64,000 bases of DNA from Sipunculus nudus (GCA_026874595.1 CM049317.1:28523401-28587400); one strand, 5' to 3'. Positions 23,960-36,037 are shown, numbered from the stretch's first letter. The notes: generated from the sequence alone by a model not told the origin. Numbers and translations: made by a program.

Positions 23960-24897
23960 GTTGTTGATAGCGACCTGAAAGTTAATTTCGGGAAAACGCT
24001 ACTCAAAAGGTATCTTTCTTTTATCTGAATTGTATTTTCGAGAATTTGCTATATCTCAAGGTGATTTATATAACTTTCTGCTCATTAGGGGACTCTGCTC
24101 TTCGCACAGTGATAACACGGTGCATTTGTCCCCTGAACCACAAAGAATTCGTTTTTCAGTCTTAGCTATAAAACAGAGATATATATTAACTCCTGTTATT
24201 CAAATTCTAACGTTAAGGTTTTGTATTATATCCGTCTTATTGGTATATGGTACATCACATCAGAAAGATTTTCCCACTGTTTAGAAATCATAATATTCCG
24301 TGCGTGTTGGTAACCTCTTCATCCACAATTTACACAAAGTGACGTCCTTAATCAAATTTTCTCTCAATATAATGTAATGAGTCAAATTAGGCATGTCAGG
24401 AAAAAAAGCAATTTACAACACAGGATTCTCAGATATTACTATTTTCAATAAAGGGTCTTCTGTAAGAAACGTCAATAATGATGCTTTTGGATTTTTTTTA
24501 TTCCCTGTCTCTAGTATCATGTTTCCTTAAAAAGGCCAAATCATCTATCTGACCTTTATAAACTAAAGGTTATCCCCTGGAGCATTTACAAAACTAGCAA
24601 GAAAAAATGCATATCATCACACACAGGCTGTTTGTTTTGTTTATATTAACGTGCTTATAATGTGTACAGGTCGGCCAAAATAATCAAAACAACATGGGCA
24701 CCTAGCAGCAAGTCCGATAACCCGGAGCTTTGCAAATATCATTTTGCAACAAATAAACCTTTCATGTAGGTTACACGTTCTTCCCGTTTGTGTACATTCC
24801 TGAGTTTACAAATATGTTGTTGATAAACATGTTCCCACATCCTTCACAAAGGCTTCATAAGAAATTTTTCACAACCAAAAATGTCCTTAGATCATTA

Positions 24898-24921
<24 letters not shown>
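24898..24921. repeat. (TA)n microsatellite
   Basis: Short TA run, reduced to a few units in copy B near 33968. Confidence 0.9.
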
Positions 24922-24928
<7 letters not shown>

Positions 24929-25027
24929 GTAAGACAAATATAATTTTTTTTTTCAAAAGGTAGGTGAATGGGCACTTCTTCTAATGTGTATTGCATGATT
25001 TCATCTTTACTTTTATTTTGTTAATAG

Positions 25028-26245
25028 GTCAAGGTAAACTCCTCACTCGGCATTAGGAACATGGAGGTGTAGACATTGTGGTTTTATCGACGACCGTGAT
25101 GCACGGAGAGCTGTTACCGGTAGCTGTCAGAGAACCTGTTATTCTGTGATCATCGTTATATCTTAACTAAACAGTGAAAGGAGGACAAGGAATTAGGCTG
25201 GTCTGTTCTGTATATTATAAACATGCGTATATCGTATATGGTATATACTGATCCTTATCCAGTAATTTTTACCATCTTGTAGCATATTAAACACTGTACA
25301 CATATTTTTTGGGATTAAGTTATATTTTGAACTGATAAGAAAGTTACCCAGTATAATAAAATACCCTAGGACAGGTAAGTATGTAATGACAGGTCGGGGA
25401 AACACGGCCAAAGTAATAAGCAGGTCAGTGTTTTAGTTACCACAAATGTGTCTATTGAATGCGAACTATAAGAGATATGATCAAGTTTTGTATGATTTCT
25501 GTATCGAATAGAAAATACAGTACACACGCAATATAAATGAATAAATATATATATGTATTCATATATATTTGGACAATGGTCGTGAACTTGACAAAGTTGA
25601 AGAAAAAAAAATTAAGCATGTATAGTGTGATAGATACGGCAATAAGTCCTTTTATAACTATAGAAAACTGCAGCGGTAATTAGATGGAATTGACAAAGTC
25701 CATCAGCAACACACTACATTTATCGGATGTACAAGGCAGGAATTTGGACTTTGCTTTATATATACTCTATTTTATACACAGGGATACTTTGTTTATAAAG
25801 GTTATTTGTCATTATGAGGGATAGATGATCAAATCTGGCATCAGGCATTGATAAAAATGTGATAAAGCAACCTTTGTATTGATGGTTTTGTATATATCAC
25901 CTACATTGTCCTTTCCCTTCCAAGAATTGTTCGCACCGTAACATAACTGATCCTTCACTATCCATAAAACTGAAGACAAACGTATGAGCATTTATGCCTT
26001 AACACTTAGAGCTAAAATGAAATAGAGGGGCGCAACCGGAGCAACTCACAATATTTCCAATACCTTAGGAGCATCAAATTGAATAAATCAGCTTGGCTCC
26101 ACCTACCTTTTGCTTAGACAAGCTTCAAATGATTGTATTTAAAATTCTCTAAATTCAATTTAGTATTAATAAAATAACCTTTAAGAAGCACGGCTAAGTA
26201 CGCATCCTTGCTCGAACGATAAGGCCTGATTTATTTCATTAGTAA
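25028..26245 (+). repeat. Copy A 3' flank, homologous to 46111-47374
   Basis: From the tail exon onward copy A no longer matches copy B. It matches the locus at 46.1-47.4 kb instead: ATTAGGAACATGGAGGTGTAG, TCTGTGATCATCGTTATATC, a shared GAACTGATA block and a (TA)-rich site. No gene is seen after the stop. Confidence 0.85.
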
Positions 26246-26358
26246 CATACACTTGGAAACATATTCGAAAATATGTATTCGTCCTATGATTTAACTCTGT
26301 TGTATAAACATTACGGTCATTGACCCAAAGTAAGTGCATTATAGACACTATATTTTTG

Positions 26359-26634
26359 TTATGTGTTAGTATTTTTTATTATAACCGATGAAATAAGCAT
26401 CGTGACAGGTCAAGGTGTCAATCCAATATATTTATGTGTAATGTTAAAGAACAAAATCCATTATTTAAATGATTAAATAAATGAATACTCTATTTACACA
26501 TAATGTTGATTCAATCATTTTTAATCTTTTATCTATAGATCAATGTGAAGTTCACAAAGAAAGCACGTGGGAGAAATCCCTGGATATATGCGGTCAGAGA
26601 GACGTTTAACCGACAGATCTTTATCATTATATTT
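26359..26634 (+). pseudogene. Broken copy of gene 1 CTLD1 exon and its upstream intron
   Basis: Matches about 8704-9000. The exon part starts at 26539 after CTATAG and reads DQCEVHKESTWEKSLDICGQ then RDV and TAA (26607-26609), where gene 1 continues with an open frame. Homology stops at about 26634, exactly where copy B begins. The second CTLD half is missing. Confidence 0.85.
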
Positions 26635-26789
26635 GATGTCGTTGTCTGTCTATATGAACCACGCGCTCGTTTACTAATACACTCACTCAAGGCTCACATT
26701 AATAACAAGAACCAATATATAAGATAAACGTATCTTAACTGCGTTTACCCTATCCAATACATCAAAGGTATACAGGAAAGCCTGGGACG

Positions 26790-27480
26790 CCATCACGATC
26801 CTCTGCACACTGACGTCATTACCTAGACAAAGGTCTTCTTTGTTGGACTCGTGCCCCCCAGTCCTCACCAGCCGTATCTCGATACCTCCCCTCACGTCTC
26901 ACTCCTCCGCCGGAAACACAGGAGCGCCCTCTCTCGGCCTCGTTGACGTCTCCTGCGTCCACCTTGTGGTGCTGGTCTGCGACTCTGCGTCTCACCAGAC
27001 TTCAACCTTCCCGATATGTCCGCATGTCCGTCAGCTGAACGGTATAACCACTCTGTGCCCCCTGCCTTGCTGTAGTGGTCTCACCTGGGTTTAAAAGCTT
27101 TCAGAAATATACACAGAATACTCATAACTCTTATGGCCATGTCTCGGCAAGCGTGCCATGAGGATTTTCTACCTTAAAAGATTCAAATCGGTAACGTTAC
27201 AAATATCCCTAGGCTTATGCGAAGCTCACTCCCTGCCGGCTAAACTCGAACGCCCTCTCTCGGCCTCGCTCAAGACCCCTGCGTGGACCGTTCGGTGCTG
27301 GACTGCGACACTGCGTCTCACCAGACGTCCACCCTCTCGGGATGTCCGTTTGTCTGTCACGACGGTACATCCACTCTCTCCGCCCCCTGAGGATCTACTG
27401 CCTTGAAAGGATCCTATCGGGAACGTTACAAATACCGCTGGGCTTTATGCCCGTTACACACATTTAAAGTCGAACGTTAA
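26790..27480. repeat. GC-rich tandem-unit block (copy B)
   Basis: Counterpart of 17640-18470, shortened by internal deletion. TGTCCGTTTGTC-type blocks recur near 27018 and 27341. Open frames here are not conserved with copy A. Confidence 0.7.
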
Positions 27481-30400
27481 AGTTACGTGTTCTGCGTAAC
27501 GTACTACCAGCGCTGCACGCGCCAAACGAAATAACATGCAGTGTTACCTATGATGCTCTTAAAGTGGGAGGCATAATTACCAATCCTTTGAATACATCAC
27601 ATATTGACATTACGGGAAAACCCCGTAATTCCCGTTTATTGAAACATGGAGTGACAGCATCGCAAAAAATAATTCCTACACACTTCACATACACACATTA
27701 CATCAATAATGAGAGATTTGTCTGATTTTTATTCTATTTCAAATAGTCCTTTACAAGTGTACTGTTGTCATCTAACAACACTGTGGCAGCTGCATTACCG
27801 CAATCAAGACAAGCAAACTTGTGCGGAAACGGGTATGGCGAACTGCCCCGTACCATATCCCATCTTACACAATTTATCTCAAACGATGTACTATGTATAA
27901 GGCATCTGCGCACGGAGTTAAGGAATATACTGGTTTTGTGTAAGCAGGATAAACAAGGAATGTGTGATATTCATTTTCATATTTAAAATTTACTAACAAA
28001 TAGTGTTCAACTTTTACTATAACTTAATAAATAAAAATATTACAAAATTAAGTGTGCACAGAGATATAATGATTGAAAACGTGCCCAAATCCCGACCTTT
28101 GTTATACAATAGATTTAATTGGATCACTTTGATTGCTGTTTTCTATTTTAATTCAATAATGGGGGCCCTTTACTCTACCTAGCTGCTCGCCAAACTTATT
28201 TTTGGCTTTGAATGATTATACAAAAGAGGGACAAAGGGTTTCATGTCCTCCTGGTGCACACGGACTTCTAGATTAGGACGTCTTAAAGGTCAAACTATTA
28301 ACCAGGTACCATTGATTATGTTAATTATCCAAGTGTTGAGCATTACAGCGTAGTTGTAATGCAATATCCAGGACAATATACAGTCTGTTAAAATATGAAA
28401 GCAGAGAGGAGCTTCACTTAGTGTCAACCCTACCGCATTAAAAATGACTAATAACTGAAGTTGAAGGTTCCTATGAGAGATAAAACATATGCATCATCAG
28501 AAGCAGTAATTGACAATTTTTTTGGATAAATAGGTAATTTGAATAAAATAGTCTACTACATGGTGTATGAATAAACTATTTTGCTTATATAAGGGTATAG
28601 TCTTTAAGTAGTGCAAAAGTAACTACAATAACAGCAGATGCTGATAAAAGCCATTAGCCAGGAAACAGTGTATTTTGGGGGGAGGGGGGGGGGGGTAACA
28701 GTGATAATTACGAAACATCTGTTCTCACATGAATTTATATAGCCTATATAAATCTAGTTCAAGTGGTACAATATAACATTGAACGCATGTGGCATCCTTG
28801 CAATTCATGTGACGGAAGATAAATAGATCTTTATTTATGGCGATTAACACTGTGTAGAGGTCCTTTTGTAAAAAATAATGTCTTTTACAACAATCGTTAG
28901 CACATATGACCCATTTTGTAGCCAAGTAGCAGTTAAAGATCATCAAGACCAATAATCACACCATGATCCAATAATCAATTCAGCGTTACTGAGAAATAAG
29001 CCCTTAAACGTTTTTTTTTTCTAAAAATAGCCGTGTGAACCTGCGAATAAGTCAAGGTGACCCATCTCCAAACTTATGTTGATATGTATATTCCCTCAAG
29101 TATTTAAGCCCCTCGGTTTACTTTTTTTTAGGGGGGGATATCCCGCTCACAAGAACAACATTAATGGACGCCGGACGGACGCCTTGGGTGGTAACAATAG
29201 CCCATCAGCCTATGTAGGCTGTGGGCTAAAAAGCCATATCACCACCATAAAGAGTACTCACGCTCCTGATAGATTTATAGGTGCGTTCTTATCGCCGCCA
29301 TATAATTAGAAAATCGTGCCTGGTTAATAAATGTTTACTCGCTATTTATGATATAATTAAAATAATTGCCCCGTTATCATTAATATAAGTCAGGCTCGGT
29401 GTGTGGGTTAACAGCTAACATTTATTTTAAAAGATGAACACGATCCAACTCATCCTGCTTCATGAAGTGTTCGATAGCCCTCAAGTTACTATGTTGCTTT
29501 ATCGAGATCAGGTGAGGTTTCAAGTTTTTTTTAATTCCACGGAGTTATCTAAGCTTTGATCACTGGCAAGGGTGATGAAGAACATAAATAATATAAATAA
29601 CATCTTTAAATTAAAAGAACTCATCGGTGTTCATGCTTAGAGCTTTCTTTGAATCAGTTTCAGGTTGTGTTCCATATAACAAATCAGTTTAGTTCCTGCT
29701 ATTTACAGGCTGCCTTATCAATATCACTGAAACATATGCATCATATGGCAGCTAATCGCTTCAGACATTTGATGTTTTTTTTTCGTTATTACTAAACTCC
29801 TCGGCCACTTTTGGTCGTATGAATGCTACCAGACGGCATGGTCAATATACCCTGTGAGGGTAAACGGGATTTCTGTCAGAAATAAGCCGTGATCAATTAA
29901 AGACTTATGCTTATGATGCTCTATTGGAAAATAGCGCCTGCATAATTATATATGCTTTGCTAGCTAAGTCGATCATTTTTTTTCAGAAATATAACCATCC
30001 TGCAAAAGAAATGCGAAATGTTACATTTATATTTTGATATTGATACTTAACGGACTTGGAGAAATATTGCATTTAAATCAAATGTTAAATGGGTTACTGA
30101 TTTTAAGCTTATGTAGTGTAAAAGTGTTGATTGCATGACGATAACTGTAAGATTAGCTGGAGGTCAAAAGGTTTTAATTAAAGTAATACTCTTATTAGCC
30201 GTATAAACTGGATTAAAGACATTACAATTATATTGTAAGGACCTACATGCTCACCGACTATACATATGTAACACATCGGATAACGTCAAGTTAATACAAA
30301 AGAAACTATGTTATTGAAAATACCCCGTTGCAAAATCCAACGCCATGGTAAAATTCGCTCCTGGCATGACATGAGGCAACGTCACGTTGCAATAAAAAAT

Positions 30401-30541
30401 TACCTTCAGCTGTTTACAATTACATAAAGCAATTCAAGCCAGTTCAGCAAAATGAGGTAGCTTGGGGTTATTTCTAATCATGGCACGGGAAAAGGTACGT
30501 TACTTTTCTTCCAATATTTTACATAATCTTTCCTGGTCCAG
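27480..30541. other. Copy B 5' half: no confirmed exon
   Basis: Homologous to 18480-21598. No leader exon could be supported, although the downstream exons need a phase-1 donor upstream. Confidence 0.4.
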
Positions 30542-30724
30542 GGACCTATTATGAAGCTGTGGTAGAATTTGCTAGAGAAGGCAAGACGTTACCAGTAGAT
30601 GACAGTATCCAGGTCCACGACAACTTGGCCAGTCAGCTACTGTCTCGTCATACAGGGTCGTGGCTCTACCTTCATCGAGTAATCTTTAACTGGACCTTCG
30701 TTGACGGAACGCCATTCAGCAAAG
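30542..30724 (+). CDS. Copy B exon: CTLD1 N-terminal half
   Basis: Acceptor GTCCAG, donor AAAG/GTTTTG, phase 1. It reads TYYEAVVEFAREGKTLPV then GSWLYLHRVIFNWTFVDG. The helix-1 cysteine is replaced by Phe. Confidence 0.72.
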
Positions 30725-33700
30725 GTTTTGGATTTGTTTAATTAATCTTATTTCTCTACTCGCAATTACTACGTTTTCCAATCAGTAGACGATTACACAA
30801 GGTCACACACACACATATATATATATGCATGTTTCTTTTTTTAATTGTGATAATGTACTTTATACCTCAACATTACTGAAAAATTTCAACGCTGTCCTGA
30901 AAAAAGAATGTTATATAGAAATATTTCTTCATACTTGCCAGAATTCAAGGTGATTGAACGGAAACATGGACATTGTTTGTATACTAAAGAGAAAAACTTC
31001 TACTCATCCTCGTGCTTCCAGTCTGCGAGACCAGCATGTGAAATAAAAGGTTGATTATATATGTTTAACGGTCCTATAGTAATGTCCCAGGGCAACAAAT
31101 ATGCAATATATTTTTTCGAGAATACATTTCTATGGATATGGACACTAAATCATACTTGTTCAAATTTTATTCCAGGGAACTCTTGTGATTTTTGTCAGAA
31201 CACAACAAATGCTATCTTTGTCTTTGACCACGGTAGAAGATTTTGGATACCTGAAAGAAAGATGAACTGGTACAAAGCTAGATATGCATGCTCTCTGAAT
31301 AACATGAGTCTGGCCATGTCCCTAGATGCAGAATCTCTACATAACCCACTAAATTACGCACACATATGGATTGGTTTGTACAGATCAGAATGGTGCCATG
31401 GAAGTCTGAAACGTTAGTATGATTATGTTATATCTGTGCATTATCTAAGTATTTATGTAATTCATTAAATGCGATTTTGATTACTGATATATATTGCATG
31501 TCTTGTGTTGAACATATGAACGTTTCGTGCACGGTGAGGGAATGTAGGATACATCCCACATCGGTCATGTGGCTGAATAATAGTATGAGTCTTCAGATGG
31601 AACCATCAGCATCTATTCAGCTACAAACTTTATGTTTTTACTTAGACTGATTATATATATTTCAGGTAAGAAAGCCAGGTTATTGAAACATGATTGACAT
31701 TGTCATTCTGTGCCCTTTATCTTTAGGCATCTCCCAGGACAATAATTCTTACTGGCCGTTATCAGTGCCTGTAAATAATGAACTGGCTGAGTGTGCATTC
31801 ATCTTGAAAAATGGATCTTGGAGTCATACGCCTTGTGATGAAAATAATACATATATATGTTTAGATCTGGGTAAATAGTAATATTCTTCTCCTATTTATT
31901 ATATTATGTTTGCTCAATTATACGCTTATGAATACGTTTGCATAATTTTCAAGAATGCGTTCACTCTTGCGTCATCGATAATGTGTAATGTACAGAAGTA
32001 CTCGCCTTTTCAATTCAGATGTTATTAAATCCATTTCTGTAATATGACAGATATAATGCCACTCGTATATCTCTCGGAATTTCGTCAGCGTCTTTTTAGG
32101 CTTTTGACTCATTTTGAAAATGTCACTACAGAAAATTTTAATAAGCATCACAGTGTGTAATTCGGAAGACCGATTATGATTTTTGCATTGATATTGTTAA
32201 CATTACAAAGAATCAATCAAATGATTGATTCACAGAACTCATGAGCTTCTGTTTTACTTTTAGTCGACAACAGCAATACTACTCGATCTAACAGCGAGGA
32301 GGTGCCAAGAAGTAGTAAGTTCAAGTTCTTTACTGGGTCATTATATTCTTCCAGGGATTAATATTTGTACATTTATGGTGTGCTCTAATCATGTCTCCTT
32401 TACCCTGAAATATCATAAAAGCAATGTTTCATAATAGCAATATTCAATCAGGTAACTATTCAGATTATCAATAGTTTCAGATCTACCACGCCTCGGGAGC
32501 AATTATATACGGTCGGGTAATCATAGTTAGCTGTAAATATATATGCCCTTATACAGTCATCGACATTATATTACTAACGCTTGAAGGTAGATCAAACACA
32601 GCCTATGGTAATATTGAGAAATACCTCAATTTTATTAGAATCAAATATGAAGTGTTTCGAATAATACATATTGTTTAACTTTCAGAATTCCAATGGTATG
32701 CTAAGTGTTTCTTCTGTGTTACTTCAAAATAGACAGGGAATATTCTATTCATTTGTACAAGATACTTGTAGCATCTTATTATTATCATTAGTCAACGTCC
32801 ATCTAAGTTAGGTCCATGTCCGCTATACTTAACTTCAGATTGGCCTTCAATTTTGGTCCTCGGCGTGGTTACTCTCACTGCTTTGGTAACTGGAGTTTTG
32901 ACTGCTCTGCTGGTTACATTGAATATTACCTCTGTTCTATGCCGGGATAACAGGTTTGTTGATTGCGACTTGAATGTAAATTTGGGGAAACGCTTCTCGG
33001 AACGTATCTCTCTTTCATCTGAATTGTATTTTCGAGAATTTGCTATATCTCAAGATGATTTGTATAACTTTCTGCTTGTTAGGAAACTCTGTCCTTTGCA
33101 CAGTGATAACACGGTGCATTTGTCCCCTGAACCACAAAGAATTCGTTATTCAGTCTAAGTTAGACCTTATAAGATAAAAAATAACTTCTGTAATTCAAAT
33201 TCTACCGATAGCGTTTTGTATTTGTTCCGTCTTATTGGTAAATGGAACATCATTAAACATCAAATCAGAAAGATAGCCTGGTGTACTGTCACCAGTCATT
33301 CGCTTTAATGATATAGATTTAATTTCCCACTTTTTAGAAACCATAATTATTCGTGCTTGTTGATAACCTCCTCATCCACAATTTTCACAAAGTGACGTTT
33401 AAATCAAAAATTTCTCTCGATATAATGTAATACGTAAAATTAGGCATGTAAGGAAAAAAAGCGGTTTACCACAGAGGATACTAAGATGTATATATTTTCA
33501 ATAAACGGTGTTCTGTAAGAAACGTCAATCATGATGCTTTTTGTATTACCTGTCTCTAGTGTCATGTTTCCTTAAAGAGGCCCAATCTGACCTTAATAAG
33601 CTAAAGGTAATCCCCTGGAGCTTTTACAAAACTAGGCAGGAAAACATAGATATAACCACACACAGGCTGCTTGTTTTGTTTATATCAACGTGTTTATAAT

Positions 33701-34179
33701 GTGTAGAGGCCCGCCAAAATAATCAAAACAAATTCAAAATGGGCATCTGGCAGCAAGTCAGATAAGTCAGAGCTTTGCAAATATCATTTTGTAACAAGTA
33801 ACCTTTTTCCTCCGCATTTATGCAACCTACCGCCGTAGGTTACATGTTCTTCCCGTTTGTGTACATTGCTGTGTTTACAAACATGATGTTGATAAACAAG
33901 TTCACACATCCTTCACAAAGTGCTTCAAAGAACTTTTTCACAACCAAAATTATCCTTAGATCATTAATATACACACATAGTAAGTCAGAAATCACATTAT
34001 TTCTTTTCAAAAGGTAGACGATTGAGCACCTCTAATGTGTCTTGCATAATTTCCTCTTTTTCTTTGTTAATAGGTCAGAGGTTTGTAGGAATGGAATTGA
34101 GAGAACATCATCTCAGAATCAGGAAACACCAACATATTACGAACTGGAAGAGGAGGCCAACACAGAACAGATTGTTTAA
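30542..34179 (+). CDS. Copy B: two-CTLD membrane receptor, open, first exon not found
   Basis: Seven exons join without a stop: 30542-30724, 30942-31049, 31176-31412, 31727-31870, 32264-32314, 32839-32953 and 34074-34179. They total 944 nt plus one base from a missing leader, so 315 codons including the stop. The order is CTLD1, CTLD2, short stalk, transmembrane helix, tyrosine-containing tail. All junctions are phase 1 except the last (phase 2). CTLD1 has Phe (TTT 30568-30570) where copy A has the helix-1 cysteine, so its fold may be altered. Neither CTLD has EPN/QPD or WND. It is likely a surface recognition receptor signalling or trafficking through YxxL (inference). Confidence 0.75.
30942..31049 (+). 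CDS. Copy B exon: CTLD1 C-terminal half
   Basis: Acceptor GCCAG, donor AAAG/GTTGAT (weak), phase 1, 108 nt. It reads ERKHGHCLYTKEKNFYSSSC then FQSARPACEIK. A cysteine present in copy A (KECKHG) is Arg here. Confidence 0.68.
31176..31412 (+). CDS. Copy B exon: CTLD2 N-terminal half
   Basis: Acceptor TTCCAG, donor AAAC/GTTAGT, phase 1, 237 nt. It includes CDFCQNTTNAIFVFDHG, MNWYKARYACSLNNMSLAMS (canonical helix 1 and L-A-M-S strand) and HIWIGLYRSEW (WIGL core). Confidence 0.85.
31727..31870 (+). CDS. Copy B exon: CTLD2 C-terminal half
   Basis: Acceptor CTTTAG, donor CTGG/GTAAAT, phase 1, 144 nt. It reads YWPLSVPVNNELAECAFIL then WSHTPCDENNTYICL. Conserved cysteines and the terminal YIC are present; the EPN triplet is VPV. 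Confidence 0.85.
32264..32314 (+). CDS. Copy B exon: stalk
   Basis: Acceptor CTTTTAG, strong donor A/GTAAGT, phase 1, 51 nt. It reads VDNSNTTRSNSEEVPRS, hydrophilic with N-x-T/S sequons. Confidence 0.65.
32839..32953 (+). CDS. Copy B exon: transmembrane helix
   Basis: Acceptor CTTCAG, donor ACAG/GTTTGT, phase 1 in and 2 out. It reads WPSILVLGVVTLTALVTGVL then TALLVTLNITSVL and CRDNR. One long hydrophobic helix is followed by a basic stop-transfer. Confidence 0.8.
32954..34073. other. Copy B last intron
   Basis: About 1.1 kb. The segment about 33588-33842 is also found in copy A (24539-24775) and, degraded, at about 43194-43455. Confidence 0.6.
34074..34179 (+). CDS. Copy B terminal exon: tail with YxxL motif
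   Basis: Acceptor TTAATAG. The single G completes the phase-2 codon left by the transmembrane exon, then SEVCRNGIERTSSQNQE, TPTYYELEEEANTEQIV and TAA. The exact phase match supports it. YYEL is a YxxL sequence set among acidic residues, as in hemITAM or endocytic signals; neither function is shown. Confidence 0.75.
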
Positions 34180-34354
34180 ATTGTACGTTGACTTGATTTC
34201 GCTTATATATAGCAATATTGTTTGATCAACATGGCTTCATCTTTGTGATCTTGTGACTTCCAATTAGGAAACTATAAATGAAACAAGTATTGGACTAACT
34301 CACTATTGCTTGAACACACATGACATCTTTGAAAATTCATAATTTACATCTTGG

Positions 34355-34407
34355 AATAAACAAGATGTTATAAATGCTTTTTAAATCAACCAAATGTCAA
34401 TAATAAA
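34355..34407 (+). terminator. Candidate poly(A) signals of copy B
   Basis: AATAAA occurs at 34355-34360 and again at 34402-34407, about 175 and 220 bases after the copy B stop codon, a normal 3' UTR distance. Confidence 0.45.
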
Positions 34408-34409
34408 CG

Positions 34410-36004
34410 TGTGATCAATTTTTGGCCAAACTACCTGGCCCCTTTTTGTTTTTCTTTATTGCAGTCTTAATAGAATGTCATGAAACTGTTTGCAGGGTTG
34501 TTTTTTTTTTTATTTCAAATGTAAAGCTGTCACTTGATGAGCGCTCCATTTTTTATTGCATCCCCTAGTATTATTGTCTATTCCAACGTGCATCCACCTT
34601 CGCCCGTGAAATTTGGTACCTCTCCCCTCTCGTTGCTTAATTTTAATCTTTCTAAACCGCCTGTAATATGCTAATACTAGCGCAAGAGTATAATATAATA
34701 CATTACTTTACAAGAAGTACGCCTGTCTATCGTAGCAGCTGATAAGAATATAAATACTGATATGAGCTCGTTTATTGAACTCCTTTGCAATTTTATCTAA
34801 AATTCTATTAATCATTTCCCCGACAGTTTTCATAATATATGACCTATGATGTTTTTTAAATAAGGGTTTTACAGACATTGCCTACACGTTCTTAGGTTCT
34901 TGTCCTAATTAAAGCTCTGGGTGTTTTCCGAGTATATGAACTTGGAGTAAAGGCTGATATAAAATCATAATATGACTCCTGACACTTAAAGGATACCTCA
35001 TAACTATCGCAGATTCTGAGATGCACCGGTATCAGGATCAGTCTATTTTGTAGTAGCTCTACATATATTGATCCGAAGGTATCGGTTAAATTTAATGGAA
35101 CTACACTTGAAATATGTCATTGTCACTTCTCTACTAGATATTCTAATATTCTAGTCACTCTTTGATTTACTGTTTGATTCAAATCCAGCAAAGAAAGGAA
35201 TAATCAAAATTTTACGAACAAAAATGAACTGCTACCGTAGTAAAATCAATATTAAAATAAGCCGTAGTATAGATATAAGTATAAGATATAAGTATATATA
35301 ACGGCAACGGTGATAATGATTATAATTAAAAAAGTTTTAAATAATATGCTAGCCGTTTTTTAAATTTAAACAGGCTAACTGAATGCAGGTTCGACCAATT
35401 GATACGTTATTTTTTTACCTATGGTATATAACACTGCTGACGCATTGTGCACGTTTTGCAGTTTTAGCATCTCTTCAAATATTGTTCTATGTCTAAATAA
35501 AAAGTAACCAGGAATAAATACCCAATGAAATATACAATTACATTGTTGCATTGGCAACACTACTAAAGAAAGGTTGTTATTGAAACCTGCTCGTTGACAA
35601 GTCTCTCCTGCTATTTTCGATAAAGTAGCCATTAAGAATGTTAATATATAAACACAACTCATTTCCTATATTTTTCTTTGTTTTTGGGTTCACTAAATTT
35701 AAACACCATTTGGGATTAGTTTTATCTTAAAGTTTTGAACATGTCCAGGATTTGGAAGATCACGAGGTGAAAGCAAAGCAATTGTTAGTATCATTAGTAT
35801 TCTCGTATGATGTAGTGTCGGTTTACTGTTACATATGAACCCGAATTAACTTGTTCTTTTTTTGTTTTCGAAAGCACTTAAGATTAAACTTACATTTTGT
35901 TAATGTCAGAAATTGTGCTGCTTTTCCTGAATAGGACGGGAGTCATCTGATAATTTAAAAGAGTCCTGATTGGATCTTGTACCATAGCAACACGCACACA
36001 CACC

Positions 36005-36037
<33 letters not shown>

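Larger units (their letters stand above)
21599..24000 (+). pseudogene. Copy A: two-CTLD receptor with broken CTLD2
   Basis: Exons parallel copy B: CTLD1 halves 21599-21781 and 22026-22133, CTLD2 halves 22237-22473 and 22841-22981, stalk 23271-23321, transmembrane 23845-23959, tail start 25028. CTLD1 is open and keeps its helix-1 cysteine (TGT 21625-21627; YYEAVVECAREGK). CTLD2 has TGA at 22305-22307 and 22428-22430 where B has TGG (Trp), and an in-frame 3-base loss removed the cysteine of its TPCDEN motif. The stalk donor is GTAGGT against GTAAGT in B. A product truncated after CTLD1 is conceivable, but a membrane receptor is not. Confidence 0.82.
17476..25037 (+). repeat. Segmental tandem duplication, copy A
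   Basis: From a GACGTCGTTGTCTGTCTGTC-like start to the acceptor at 25024-25027, this block aligns in order and orientation with 26635-34073. It covers the GC-rich repeats, a poly-G run (19745 versus 28677), all lectin exons and the intron before the tail exon. Single substitutions, small indels and different (TA)n lengths separate the copies. The most extreme difference is a ~73 bp (TA)n in A where B has a handful of units. Confidence 0.9.
26635..34073 (+). repeat. Segmental tandem duplication, copy B
   Basis: Counterpart of 17476-25027, same orientation and order. It carries the GC-rich block (about 26790-27480), the poly-G run (28677-28695), and all receptor exons except a recognisable leader. 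Confidence 0.9.

Noticed and set aside
29745-29800. MAAN... leader-like start in copy B (and 20801 in copy A) as the missing first exon
   Set aside because: The two copies differ by 4 bases in the T-run. In B the frame stops within about 17 codons; in A no phase-1 donor follows.
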